A DNA stretch of 64,000 nucleotides from Cystobacter fuscus. GTDB lineage: Bacteria; Myxococcota; Myxococcia; Myxococcales; Myxococcaceae. The stretch lies in the NCBI RefSeq assembly GCF_002305875.1, contig NZ_CP022098.1:2666001-2730000 (forward strand). The letters are read 5' to 3'. Both the position numbers and the translations under genes were made by a program. Shown piece by piece: positions 8,799 through 16,907 of this stretch. Position 1 is the stretch's first letter. Every line of letters begins with the position of its first letter. Under the pieces are notes generated by a model that was not told the DNA's origin, did no database searches, and was given only the letters and a program-made list of their open reading frames with translations.

Positions 8799-9506
8799 TC
8801 AGGAGAACGTGCAGACCTCGCCGTGTACGGGCAGCAGCGTCACGTCTCTGCCGCCCCGAGAGGCCCCGCGCGCGGGCACCGAGACGATCTCCCACGAGGG
8901 CAGCACCACCGCCGTGAGCGAGCGGCCATGGACGCACCCGGTATCGATGCCCACCGCGTACTCGGTGACGAGCGGCCGGTCGAACACCGTGTGTCCGAAG
9001 ATGACGCGCTCGGGGCCTCGCCAGTGGTTCGTCCAGAAGCGGTAGTCCGCGGGCGCCTTGGAGGGCCAGTAGCTCTTGCGCTCCGGCGGCCGGACACACT
9101 GGGCATGGAGCAGGTGGTACGGCTCCTGCTCCTCCATGGACTTGCCGGGCAGCACTCCGGCGTGGACGACGGCGGCCTGGTACTCGGGCAGCCGGATGAA
9201 GTGGGGCAGGGTGGCGAAGTAGTCGAGGTGCTCGGGGCCCAGGGCCTGCCGGGTCCTGAGGTGATCCGGCAGCAGATCCTCATCCCGCCGGCGGCGCTGT
9301 TGCAGGTGCTTCTCCTCGTGGTTGCCGAGGATGCACTCGTGGCGCATGGCCAGCTCGACACACTCGCGGGGCTTGGGTCCCCGGTCGACCAGGTCCCCCG
9401 CGAAGATGATTCGATCACTCGAGGTGGCGCCCACCCGGGCGAGCAGCTCCAGGGCCTCGTCGTAACAGCCGTGGAGGTCTCCGATGACGATCGTTCGGGA
9501 CGACAT
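8799..9506 (-). CDS. PPP-family metallophosphoesterase (Ser/Thr phosphatase or ApaH-like)
   Basis: The ATG at 9506 follows an AGGAAGT site and places the first metal motif at the N-terminus, giving 235 residues; longer frames upstream add only unlikely sequence. The PPP signatures are GDLHGCYDE, GDLVDRG and GNHEEK, with a later VIFGHTVF histidine block and VHAGVLPG. Such enzymes use two metal ions to hydrolyse phosphoproteins (PrpA/PrpB type) or diadenosine polyphosphates. The short form lacks membrane or extra domains. It converges on the hybrid kinase gene. Which substrate class it acts on cannot be decided from sequence. Confidence 0.85.
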   Translation of the reverse strand: MSSRTIVIGDLHGCYDEALELLARVGATSSDRIIFAGDLVDRGPKPRECVELAMRHECILGNHEEKHLQQRRRRDEDLLPDHLRTRQALGPEHLDYFATLPHFIRLPEYQAAVVHAGVLPGKSMEEQEPYHLLHAQCVRPPERKSYWPSKAPADYRFWTNHWRGPERVIFGHTVFDRPLVTEYAVGIDTGCVHGRSLTAVVLPSWEIVSVPARGASRGGRDVTLLPVHGEVCTFS

Positions 9507-9608
9507 ACGTGGACTTCCTTGTGCGGAAGAGGTGGGCACCCGAGTGGTGAAGCCGGGGTGTGGCTGAATCCCGAATTCAGTGCCTGAACCGTCGGCGACA
9601 CCCGCTCG

Positions 9609-9633
9609 CGCGGGTGGGTGGAGTCGAACCACC
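9609..9633 (-). pseudogene. tRNA 3'-end fragment (T-arm plus acceptor strand, tRNA-Gly-like)
   Basis: Read on the minus strand, 9617-9633 forms a perfect T-arm, GGTGG-TTCGACT-CCACC, with the invariant TTCGANT loop. It is followed by CACCCGC, the usual 3' acceptor strand of bacterial tRNA-Gly. No matching 5' acceptor strand (GCGGGTG), D-arm or anticodon arm can be folded from the sequence 5' of it. It is therefore either a tRNA 3'-end relic, of the kind left at an integration site, or chance. A perfect 6-bp hairpin (9600-9615) lies directly beyond it. Confidence 0.3.
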
Positions 9634-9690
9634 GAGCATGTAGGACCTCACCGGCCGGGTGCCCGTTGTCCGCCCCAGACTCCCCGAGGT

Positions 9691-9769
9691 GGATTTTCCT
9701 GACGAGCCGCCCCTGTCCTCCGGGAGAAAGGTCCGTCTGGAAAATCATCGTAAAATTCCCGTCAGGAAA
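9691..9769. repeat. Dispersed inverted repeats upstream of sigma-factor gene
   Basis: TTTCCTGACG (9695-9704) and CGTCAGGAAA (9760-9769) are perfect 10-bp inverted copies. GATTTTCC (9692-9699) and GGAAAATC (9739-9746) are a second 8-bp pair sharing the left arm. They lie between the phosphatase start and the sigma gene and could be a competing secondary structure or an operator. The rest of 9507-9952 shows no further gene. Confidence 0.4.
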
Positions 9770-9952
9770 CCACGGGGGTGGTCGTCCCTCTGCTGGATGG
9801 CCCCTGCCCGCTGCTGTCGCATATCCGGGGGTCGTGTCATCGGGAGGCCGTGTTCGGATGCCGTCGTGCTACCTTGACCCGCCGTTTCACCGAACCCCAC
9901 CCCGCCCGAGCGGGGGGCTCGTGCCTCCTGGTGGCGCTTCAAGGAACTTCCG

Positions 9953-10615
9953 GTGTTCGACGATCTCACGGATGACGAACTCTTCGCCGAGGTGCTCCAA
10001 CGCCGCGCCATGGGCGGGGTGGTGGGAGATGCACTCGGCGCGCTCTGCGAGCGCTGGGCCCGGCCGGCCCGCTATGTCATCTCCAAGATCCAGGCCAGCT
10101 ACGGCCGGGGCTCTCCGGCGGACGCGGACGAGCTCTACCAGGACGCGGTTGGCAAGTTCCTCGACAAGGGACTGGATCAATTCCGCGGCGTGTCCGAGCA
10201 GATGCCCGGACGCAGCGCGTCGCCCAAGACGTTCTTCCTGCGCATCGTCAAGCACGTCGCCATCGACTTCTACCGGCGGCAGCGCGAGGACCTGGCTCCG
10301 GCCGCGGCCGACTCCGAGGACGCCCTCGAGGAGCCGCCCGCCCAGGTGGCGCGCGCGGTGGAGTCCTCGCGGCGGCGCGAGGAGCGCACCGAGGCCCAGG
10401 AACTCTACTGGCGCGCGTATGAGCGCCTGCAGCGCGAGCATCCCAAGGAAGCCGGTGCGTGGGACCTGTACCACCACCAGGACGTCGAGGACCACGAGGA
10501 GTGCGCGCGTCGCCTCAACATCACCGTGGTCAATTCGTACAAGCGCGTCAGCCGTGCACAGGCCTACCTGCGGCTCTATCTGCTCGACCTCCAACAGGAG
10601 GGCGGGCGCGAGTGA
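9953..10615 (+). CDS. RNA polymerase sigma factor (sigma-70 family, ECF-like)
   Basis: A GTG start follows an AAGGAA site at about 9941. The 220-residue protein has a region-2-like segment (ADELYQDAVGKFLDKG ... PKTFFLRIVKHVAIDFYRRQRE) typical of sigma region 2.2-2.4. The C-terminal helix-turn-helix is AARRLNITV-like: ECARRLNITVVNSYKRVSRA. The linker between regions 2 and 4 is longer than in standard ECF factors. It should redirect RNA polymerase to a small regulon. The downstream gene carries two zinc-binding anti-sigma motifs 30 bp after this stop, so the pair is probably a sigma/anti-sigma switch. Its target promoters are unknown. Confidence 0.75.
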   Translation: MFDDLTDDELFAEVLQRRAMGGVVGDALGALCERWARPARYVISKIQASYGRGSPADADELYQDAVGKFLDKGLDQFRGVSEQMPGRSASPKTFFLRIVKHVAIDFYRRQREDLAPAAADSEDALEEPPAQVARAVESSRRREERTEAQELYWRAYERLQREHPKEAGAWDLYHHQDVEDHEECARRLNITVVNSYKRVSRAQAYLRLYLLDLQQEGGRE

Positions 10616-10644
10616 GCCCCACCGTACCCCAGGAGGGTACCCTC

Positions 10645-11829
10645 ATGGTCGTTGACCCCCTCTCCAGATACCAGGCCCGGCGTGAGCAGCTCTCGCGGGG
10701 CGGACTTTCCCAAGGTGACGCGCTCGAGGTGATTGGAGATCTGCTTCGGCGCGGCGATCGGTTGGGAGGAGAGGGAGTCGAGCAGGCGCTTCGGGGATTG
10801 AGTCGCGGGGAGCTCGAGGGGTGGCTCCGCTCACGTGAGCCCGAGGCGCTCCAGCCCGTGTTGTTGCGCGCCGCTCAGGAGGCCGCCGAGGCCGCCCTGG
10901 GCGAGGACGTCGACGAGTCGGACGTATGGCGTGCCTCCGCGTTCGAGGGACTGACGGCGCGCGACCGGGCCGAGTCCACCCTGCGCGCCATCGCCCGATG
11001 GGAAGCCGTCCACGGTGCATTGCAGGGCGAGCCGGCGGCGCGCTTGAAGGCGCTGCGCGAGGGACTCGAGCGATTGGACAGCGCGATGAGCCCGAGGGCC
11101 CGCTGGTTCATCCCCCTCAATTCCCAGCGCCGGTCGGAGCGTGACCTGCTGGACGCGGCGGAGCGGTCCCGGGCCTGGTGGTTCAGTGCCCGCGCCGAAT
11201 GTGACGACTTCCTGGGCGCCCTGAGCCCACGGGGTGATCGGCCCGGTGCCCATGTGCAGGGGTGCAGGGAGTGCCAGGAGGACCTGGCGAAGAGCGCTCC
11301 GGTGGATGCTCCTCCCAAACGGCACCTGAGCGCGGATGACCTGTGGCGCTTCGACATGGGCACCCTGTCCGCCGCGGAGCTGCGCTGGGTGGACGGTCAC
11401 ACGGAGAAGTGCCTGGACTGTGCCCAGGCCATCTGGGCCCTGGAAGAGGGAGACGAGGCCATCTCCCAGGCATCGTCGGTGGAGCATGAGCCGTCCGCTC
11501 CCGCGGCGCGGACCTCGCGAGCCCCCGCGCCCGCCATGCGCGGAACCGGTGCCGCGCGCCATGCCGAACAGCGCGACATCCTGGAGGATCGGCGGGACTT
11601 CCGCGTGGTGCTCGTCCGCGAGCGTCAGCGGGCCCGGCTTCTGGTGCAACCCCTGCCGGGGCGTACCGTGACGGCGGCGGTCTTCCTCGCCCCCGGCAAG
11701 CCCTCGCTCAAGCCTCAACCCGGCCCGGAAGGTCTCCAGTTCGACCTGGGCACCGCCGGAGGCCGCTCCGCGCACCTGATGGTGCGCGTGGGCAACAACG
11801 AGATCTTCGAGCGCGACTTCACCTTCTGA
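10645..11829 (+). CDS. Putative anti-sigma factor with two HxxxCxxC zinc motifs
   Basis: The ATG is preceded by a strong AGGAGGG 8 nt upstream, giving 394 residues; an in-frame GTG overlapping the sigma stop at 10612 is an alternative. Two HxxxCxxC motifs are present, HVQGCREC at residue 203 and HTEKCLDC at residue 252, both in the form of the ZAS anti-sigma zinc finger. The N-terminal 200 residues are charged and helical. The last ~110 residues (from the Ala/Pro-rich linker) look like a small beta-domain ending ...NNEIFERDF. No clear transmembrane helix is present, so it may be a soluble zinc anti-sigma that responds to a cytoplasmic signal. Its stop codon abuts the stop of the convergent gene with no spacer. 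Confidence 0.65.
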   Translation: MVVDPLSRYQARREQLSRGGLSQGDALEVIGDLLRRGDRLGGEGVEQALRGLSRGELEGWLRSREPEALQPVLLRAAQEAAEAALGEDVDESDVWRASAFEGLTARDRAESTLRAIARWEAVHGALQGEPAARLKALREGLERLDSAMSPRARWFIPLNSQRRSERDLLDAAERSRAWWFSARAECDDFLGALSPRGDRPGAHVQGCRECQEDLAKSAPVDAPPKRHLSADDLWRFDMGTLSAAELRWVDGHTEKCLDCAQAIWALEEGDEAISQASSVEHEPSAPAARTSRAPAPAMRGTGAARHAEQRDILEDRRDFRVVLVRERQRARLLVQPLPGRTVTAAVFLAPGKPSLKPQPGPEGLQFDLGTAGGRSAHLMVRVGNNEIFERDFTF

Positions 11830-12489
11830 CTACTGGCCCAGGGCCTGCAACTCCCCCGAGGGCACCACCCGCACGCCCAGCTGGGCCTCGCGCGCCAGGG
11901 CGACCATCGCCCGCGCCACGGTGCGCGCCTCGATGGGGCGGCTGGCCAGCGGACGCAGCAGCGGCGCCAGGGCCCGGGAGACGGCGGCCGCCGCGCGCTC
12001 GCCGGTGCGGCGCTCGGGGCGCTCTCCGAGCAGGAGCGAGGGCTGGAGGATGACGAGCGACTCGAAGCCCAGCGACGCGAGCGCCTCCTCCACCTGGCCC
12101 TTCACGCGGTTGTAGAAGATGCGCGAGCGGGCATTGGCGCCCAGGGCCGTCACCACGAGGAAGCGCTGGACGCCCGCCGCGCGCGCCGCCTGGGCGAAGG
12201 CCAGCACGGCGTCATGGTCCACGGCGCGGAAGGCCTCCTGGCTGCCCGCCTTCTTGATGGTGGTGCCCAGGCAGCAGAAGGCGTCCTGTGCCGCGGGCAG
12301 GGCCTCGCCGCCCAGCCGGGCGAAGTCCACGGTGCGCTGGACGAGCTTCGGGTGTTGCCGGGGCAGCACCCGGCGGCCGAGGGAGTGCACCTCGCGGTAG
12401 CGGGGGTCCGCGAGCAGGGTGTCGAGCAGCCAGCCTCCAACCAGGCCGCTGGCGCCAGCCACGAGCGCGGTGCGTGTAGGGGTGTCCAT
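11830..12489 (-). CDS. NAD(P)-binding Rossmann protein, TIP30/HTATIP2-like
   Basis: This is a 219-residue short-chain-reductase-fold protein. The N-terminal nucleotide-binding motif is VAGASGLVGGWLLDTLL. The block AFCCLGTTIKKAGSQEAFRAVDHD is typical of the bacterial TIP30/CC3-like family, as is YNRVKGQVEEALASLGF in the position of the YxxxK motif. These proteins bind NADPH; bacterial members have no settled substrate. The ATG at 12489 is chosen because it directly precedes the Rossmann strand; a GTG at 12507 is possible. It is followed upstream by a thioesterase gene on the same strand. Confidence 0.82.
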   Translation of the reverse strand: MDTPTRTALVAGASGLVGGWLLDTLLADPRYREVHSLGRRVLPRQHPKLVQRTVDFARLGGEALPAAQDAFCCLGTTIKKAGSQEAFRAVDHDAVLAFAQAARAAGVQRFLVVTALGANARSRIFYNRVKGQVEEALASLGFESLVILQPSLLLGERPERRTGERAAAAVSRALAPLLRPLASRPIEARTVARAMVALAREAQLGVRVVPSGELQALGQ

Positions 12490-12550
12490 GGCGGGGATGC
12501 TCAGCACATTCCCCCCGGGGGCGCCAGGGGCGAGCGTCCCCGCGAGGCCG

Positions 12551-13018
12551 TCAGTTGACGGCCGGGCTCTCTCCCGAGGCCCACTTTATCCGCGACACCT
12601 GGACCACGCCCTGGCAGCGGGCGCACACCACGCCCTGGGCGTCATACATGCGCGCGGAGGCGAAGAGGGTGGTGGCGCCGGTGGTGTCGATGGTGGCCTC
12701 GGCGCGCAGGAGATCGCCGCGCAGGGGGCGCTCGAAGCTGATGGAGAGCTGCACGGTGGCGGCGCGGCGGGTGGGATCCCTCAGGGCCGGCGTACTGCCG
12801 ATGGCCAGATCGAACAGGGCCGAGATGATGCCGCCATTGACGGCGTCGGTGCCCAGGCCGCCGCGGTGCTCGGGGCGGACCTCGGCGGAGACGACGACCT
12901 TCTCGCCGGAGGGGAAGCTCATCCGGGCACCAAAGTGCTTCATCGTCAGGCTCTGGTTGAACTGTGCGGCGTAGCGGTCGAGTTGCTCTTGCGAGGGGTA
13001 GGTCTCTGCGTCGGACAT
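12551..13018 (-). CDS. PaaI-type hotdog thioesterase
   Basis: This 155-residue single hotdog-fold protein contains HRGGLGTDAVNGGIISALFDLAIG, the characteristic N/D-G-G block before the long helix, and later ATVQLSISFERPLRGDLLRAEA. PaaI/YbgC-like hotdog thioesterases hydrolyse acyl- or aryl-CoA thioesters. Strand order and length fit the family. It lies 60 bp upstream of the TIP30-like gene on the same strand, so the two may be co-transcribed. The acyl substrate is unknown. Confidence 0.85.
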   Translation of the reverse strand: MSDAETYPSQEQLDRYAAQFNQSLTMKHFGARMSFPSGEKVVVSAEVRPEHRGGLGTDAVNGGIISALFDLAIGSTPALRDPTRRAATVQLSISFERPLRGDLLRAEATIDTTGATTLFASARMYDAQGVVCARCQGVVQVSRIKWASGESPAVN

Positions 13019-13047
13019 GGCGCGACTCTACTGGTAGAAGGTGGCTC

Positions 13048-14391
13048 ATGCCGCGTCCGCCGCGACTCCTCGCCGTGCTGCTGGCCGTTTCGGGATGCTC
13101 GGGACTCCAGGACTGTGGGGCTCGCCCGCCCGCTTCGCCTTCCCGGCCCGCGACTGCTCCGGTGGCCGCTTCCTCCGCCTCCCCGGACCAGGCGGCCCTG
13201 GCGGCCGCGGCCCCCTACGCGAAGAGCTGGTGGGTCCTCCTGCATTCCTCGGCCACTCCGGGCGAGGGGGACGAGGCGCTGGAGGCACTGAAGCGGACGG
13301 GACTGCCCGTGGAGCCTCGTCGCTTGTCCACGACGCCGTTCCGGGATCTGCGTCCGTGCCTGGAGGCGGTGGTGGCCCGGACGTTCATGAGCCGGGCGGA
13401 GGCGTTGGACTTCCAGGCGCGGCTGCGCGAGGCGGGGGTGGTGGCGGACGTGAAGTACGCGGGTCCGCTGCAGGCCGGACGCGAGGTGGCCTGCCGTGCC
13501 GGAGAGCAGGCCCAGCGCGCGCTCATCGAGGGCCCGCGCCGGCGCGAGGCACCGCGTTTCGTCGAGTCCCATGTCGGACGCACCTTCATGTTGCTGGCCG
13601 GGAGTCAGGAGAGCCGTGTGCTCGAGCCGGTGGACGTGCGCCGCGGGGTCTGGATGGCTCCGGCTCCGGACGATCCCTCCGGGCTGTTCTCCCCTGGGGA
13701 GCGGGTGGACGTGTATGGCGCGCGGGGGCTGCTCCAGGGGGGCTGCGCGGTGAAGGGCTTCGCGTGGATCAACCGCGGGGTGCCCGCCCTCGACTACCTC
13801 CTGCGCGAGCCGCCGCCCGAGTCACCGGGCTGTGGCCGGGCCTGGGCCTTCGCGGAGCTGGACTGCGCGGTGCCGCCGGAGGAGTGGGGCTTCGCGCTGC
13901 CCTCGGGGACGCCCGCCCCCGTGTTCTTCACGGCCAGCGAGGCGCCCGCCGAGCTCGTCAACACCCACGAGTCCGCGCTCCGGGGCTCGCCGCGCTTCGT
14001 CGAGTCGCGCTCGGAGGCGCTGCTCCAGGCGGAGCGGGTGGGAGAGAAGCTGAAGGTGGAGGTGCGCTCGTTCAGCTACAACTCGGGGGAGTGGCGGGTG
14101 CTCTTCTCGGTGGCGCGCCTGCGCGTGGGCGAGGGTCATTCGCTCTGCGGCATGGACTATGACCAGCAGGTCACCCGTGCCGTGGTGATGCAGCCCGGGG
14201 CGGCCGCGCGCGTGCTGCCCTTGGACGACCTGTCCGGCGACACGGTGGTGGGCGTGATGGACCTGGAGGGAGACGGGCGCATGGAGTTGCTCCTGCGCGA
14301 CTCCTGGCCCGCGCCGTGGGTGCGCCTGGTGCGCGAGGATGGCACCGAGGTGGCCGGCGCCGTGGTGGAGAACTGCGACAGCGGGTGCTGA
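13048..14391 (+). CDS. Lipoprotein with SPOR-like region (unknown function)
   Basis: The 447-residue product starts with a lipoprotein signal (MPRPPRLLAVLLAVSGC), with lipobox VSGC giving a lipidated Cys at about residue 17. An Ala/Pro/Ser-rich linker follows. Residues about 50-140 (KSWWVLLHSS ... ALDFQARLREAGVVADVKYAG) resemble a SPOR-like repeat of the kind that binds peptidoglycan glycan strands. A later block (GVMDLEGDGRMELLLRDS) looks like an FG-GAP/calcium-type DxxGDG loop. It begins 29 bp from the divergent thioesterase gene. It should sit in the cell envelope; no enzymatic function is suggested. Confidence 0.7.
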   Translation: MPRPPRLLAVLLAVSGCSGLQDCGARPPASPSRPATAPVAASSASPDQAALAAAAPYAKSWWVLLHSSATPGEGDEALEALKRTGLPVEPRRLSTTPFRDLRPCLEAVVARTFMSRAEALDFQARLREAGVVADVKYAGPLQAGREVACRAGEQAQRALIEGPRRREAPRFVESHVGRTFMLLAGSQESRVLEPVDVRRGVWMAPAPDDPSGLFSPGERVDVYGARGLLQGGCAVKGFAWINRGVPALDYLLREPPPESPGCGRAWAFAELDCAVPPEEWGFALPSGTPAPVFFTASEAPAELVNTHESALRGSPRFVESRSEALLQAERVGEKLKVEVRSFSYNSGEWRVLFSVARLRVGEGHSLCGMDYDQQVTRAVVMQPGAAARVLPLDDLSGDTVVGVMDLEGDGRMELLLRDSWPAPWVRLVREDGTEVAGAVVENCDSGC

Positions 14392-14500
14392 GCCCGCACG
14401 GAGCGTCGAGGCTCCCCGACAGGGCGGGCGGGCGCTCCCCTTCGTGGAACGTCCTTCCGAGCGGACGGAAACTCGTTAGAAACAGCGTTTCCCCCTAGAT

Positions 14501-16888
14501 ATGGCGCTTGCCTTGAACGCCGAAAACGAACTCCTCAAAGATCTGAACGAGCCCCAGAAGGAAGCGGTCCTCCATGGGGATGGACCCCTGCTCGTGCTGT
14601 CGGGCGCGGGCAGCGGCAAGACGCGCGTCATCACCCGCCGCGTGGCCCACCTGGTGCGCCTGCGCGGCGTGTTCCCCTGGCGCATCCTCGCCGTCACCTT
14701 CACCAACAAGGCCGCGCGAGAGATGCGCGAGCGACTCGTCCAGTTGCTCGGCCCCCAGGCCCACGAGCTGGTGGTGAGTACCTTCCACTCCTCCTCGTCG
14801 ATGATCCTCCGCCGGGCCCTGAAGGATCCCAAGCTGGTGGACCACAAGGTGGCGGAGCTGATGGGGCTGACGCCCTCGTTCGTCATCTACGACGACGGGG
14901 ACCAGTTGCAGCTCATCAAACGCGCCATGCGCGAGGCCCGGGTGGACCCCATCATGCAGCCCCGGGAGATCCTCCACCGCATCGACGGGGAGAAGAACGC
15001 GGCGCGCCTGCCCGACCAGATGGTGGTGGACGTGGACGACGCGCGCGGCGTGGTGGTGCAGAAGACCTACCACGCCTACCAGAAGCTCCTGCGCGCGGCG
15101 AACGCGGTGGACTTCGGCGACCTGCTGCTGCTGCTCGTGGCGCTCCTGCGCCAGCGCCCGGACGTGCTGGACCAGTACCAGAAGCGCTTCCGGCACATCC
15201 TCGTGGACGAGTTCCAGGACACCAACCCGGTGCAGTACGAGCTGTTGCGCCTGCTCGCTCCGCCGGATCGGACGCCGAAGCCAAACCTGGTGGTGGTGGG
15301 CGACGACGACCAGTCCATCTACCGCTGGCGTGGCGCGAGCGTGGACAACATCCTCGAATTCCCGGAGCACTACCCGGGCGCGCGCGTGGTGAAGCTCGAG
15401 CAGAACTACCGCTCGGACCAGAACATCCTCGACGCGGCGCACGCCGTCATCCGGCGCAACTCCCGGCGCATGCCCAAGAAGCTGTGGAGCGACCGGCCCA
15501 AGGGCGAGCACCTCACCCTGCTGCTCAACCGCGACGAGCGCGCCGAGGCGCAGGAAGTCGCCCGGCGCATCCACGCGCTGCAGCGCGAGGGCTTCATCAA
15601 GTACTCGGGCATGGCGGTCTTCTACCGCACCAACGCGCAGAGCCGCGTGCTCGAGGAGGCCATGCGGCTGGCGCGCGTGCCCTACACGCTGGTGAGCGGA
15701 CGCAGCTTCTACGATCGCGCCGAGGTGCGTGACGCGGCGGCCTACCTGCGCCTGATGGTGAATCCGCGCTCGGACGCGGACCTGCTGCGCATCATCAACA
15801 CGCCAGCGCGCGGCATCGGCGACACCACGGTGGAGCGGCTGGTGGACTTCGCCAACCAGTCCGGGGTGAGTCTGTACGAGGCCTCGGCGGCGCCCGAGCG
15901 CATCGCCGGCCTCAACACGGCGGCGGTGCGCCGGCTGTCGGGCTTCCACGCCCTGGTGTCGTCGCTGCACGCCTTCGCCCAGGAGTCACAGGACGCGGCG
16001 AGCGCGGTGGACCAGATGCTCCAGGAGACGCGCCTGGTGGAGTCGCTGCAGACGGAGGGCAGCGACGAGTCGATGACGCGCGCGGAGAACCTGCGCGAGT
16101 TCCTGGGCGCGGCGCAGGAGTTCGATCTCAACCGGGCGGCGGCGGCCGTGGCGGCGTCCACGGCGGGCGACGACGGGGCCGCGCAGGCCGTGCCGCCGGA
16201 GGAGGCGGACCTGGACATGTCCCCGCTCACCGCGGACATCCCCCCGCTCAACGCCTTCCTGGAGCAGATCAGCCTGGTGGGTGACGCGGACGCCGAGGTG
16301 GGCGAGGGCCGGGTGGCGCTGATGACGCTGCACGCGGCCAAGGGGCTCGAGTTCGACGCGGTGTTCATCACCGGCATGGAGGACGGGGTGTTCCCGCACT
16401 CGCGTGCGCTGCATGGGGGCGAGTCGGAGGAGGGCGGGGAGGAGATGGCCGAGGAGCGGCGGCTCTGCTACGTGGGCTTCACCCGCGCGCGCAGGCGGCT
16501 GTTCGTGAGCCTGGCGCAGTGCCGCTCGCTCTTCGGCGAGCTGCGCTACAACCCGCCCTCGCGCTTCCTGGCCGAGGTGCCGCAGGAGCTCTTCGGCATC
16601 GCCGAGCAGGAACTGCCCCCGGCGCCGAAGGAAGCGCCCTTCACGAAGAAGAAGCGCAACTGGGCGGACGAGGACGACGGGCCGCGCGTGGACCGGACCT
16701 ACTCGCAGGCCCCGGAGGGGGACGGGGTGGGCGGGGACGTGCGCGGGATGCGCGTGCGCCACGAGCAGTTCGGCATGGGGCGCATCATCTCGGCGGATGG
16801 CCAGGGACCCAACGCCAAGGTGACGGTGGACTTCGGCGGGCACGTGGGTCTCAAGCGCGTCATCGCCCGCTTCCTCCTGCCGGGGTAG
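14501..16888 (+). CDS. UvrD/PcrA-type superfamily 1 DNA helicase
   Basis: All SF1A helicase motifs are present in the 795 residues: motif I LSGAGSGKTRVIT, motif II LVDEFQDTNPVQY, motif III VGDDDQSIYRWRGA, motif V MTLHAAKGLEFDAVFITG and motif VI YVGFTRARRRLFV. The C-terminal ~50 residues (GMRVRHEQFGMGRII ... VTVDFGGHVGLKRVI) match the PcrA/UvrD Tudor-like domain that contacts RNA polymerase. The enzyme unwinds DNA 3'-5' in repair and replication-restart. An unusual Ala/Glu-rich insertion lies around residues 545-575. No strong ribosome site precedes the ATG. It is probably monocistronic. Confidence 0.95.
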   Translation: MALALNAENELLKDLNEPQKEAVLHGDGPLLVLSGAGSGKTRVITRRVAHLVRLRGVFPWRILAVTFTNKAAREMRERLVQLLGPQAHELVVSTFHSSSSMILRRALKDPKLVDHKVAELMGLTPSFVIYDDGDQLQLIKRAMREARVDPIMQPREILHRIDGEKNAARLPDQMVVDVDDARGVVVQKTYHAYQKLLRAANAVDFGDLLLLLVALLRQRPDVLDQYQKRFRHILVDEFQDTNPVQYELLRLLAPPDRTPKPNLVVVGDDDQSIYRWRGASVDNILEFPEHYPGARVVKLEQNYRSDQNILDAAHAVIRRNSRRMPKKLWSDRPKGEHLTLLLNRDERAEAQEVARRIHALQREGFIKYSGMAVFYRTNAQSRVLEEAMRLARVPYTLVSGRSFYDRAEVRDAAAYLRLMVNPRSDADLLRIINTPARGIGDTTVERLVDFANQSGVSLYEASAAPERIAGLNTAAVRRLSGFHALVSSLHAFAQESQDAASAVDQMLQETRLVESLQTEGSDESMTRAENLREFLGAAQEFDLNRAAAAVAASTAGDDGAAQAVPPEEADLDMSPLTADIPPLNAFLEQISLVGDADAEVGEGRVALMTLHAAKGLEFDAVFITGMEDGVFPHSRALHGGESEEGGEEMAEERRLCYVGFTRARRRLFVSLAQCRSLFGELRYNPPSRFLAEVPQELFGIAEQELPPAPKEAPFTKKKRNWADEDDGPRVDRTYSQAPEGDGVGGDVRGMRVRHEQFGMGRIISADGQGPNAKVTVDFGGHVGLKRVIARFLLPG

Positions 16889-16907
16889 GCCCCCGGCCCC
16901 CTGTCGC

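Noticed and set aside
9601-9700. Intact tRNA gene on the minus strand
   Set aside because: Only the T-arm and 3' acceptor strand fit; no D-arm, anticodon arm or matching 5' acceptor could be folded, so only a fragment is reported.
9507-9952. Plus-strand frame running from about 9618 into the sigma gene region
   Set aside because: It crosses the tRNA-like fragment and overlaps the sigma gene in another frame; the GTG at 9953 with its ribosome site and sigma motifs is better supported.
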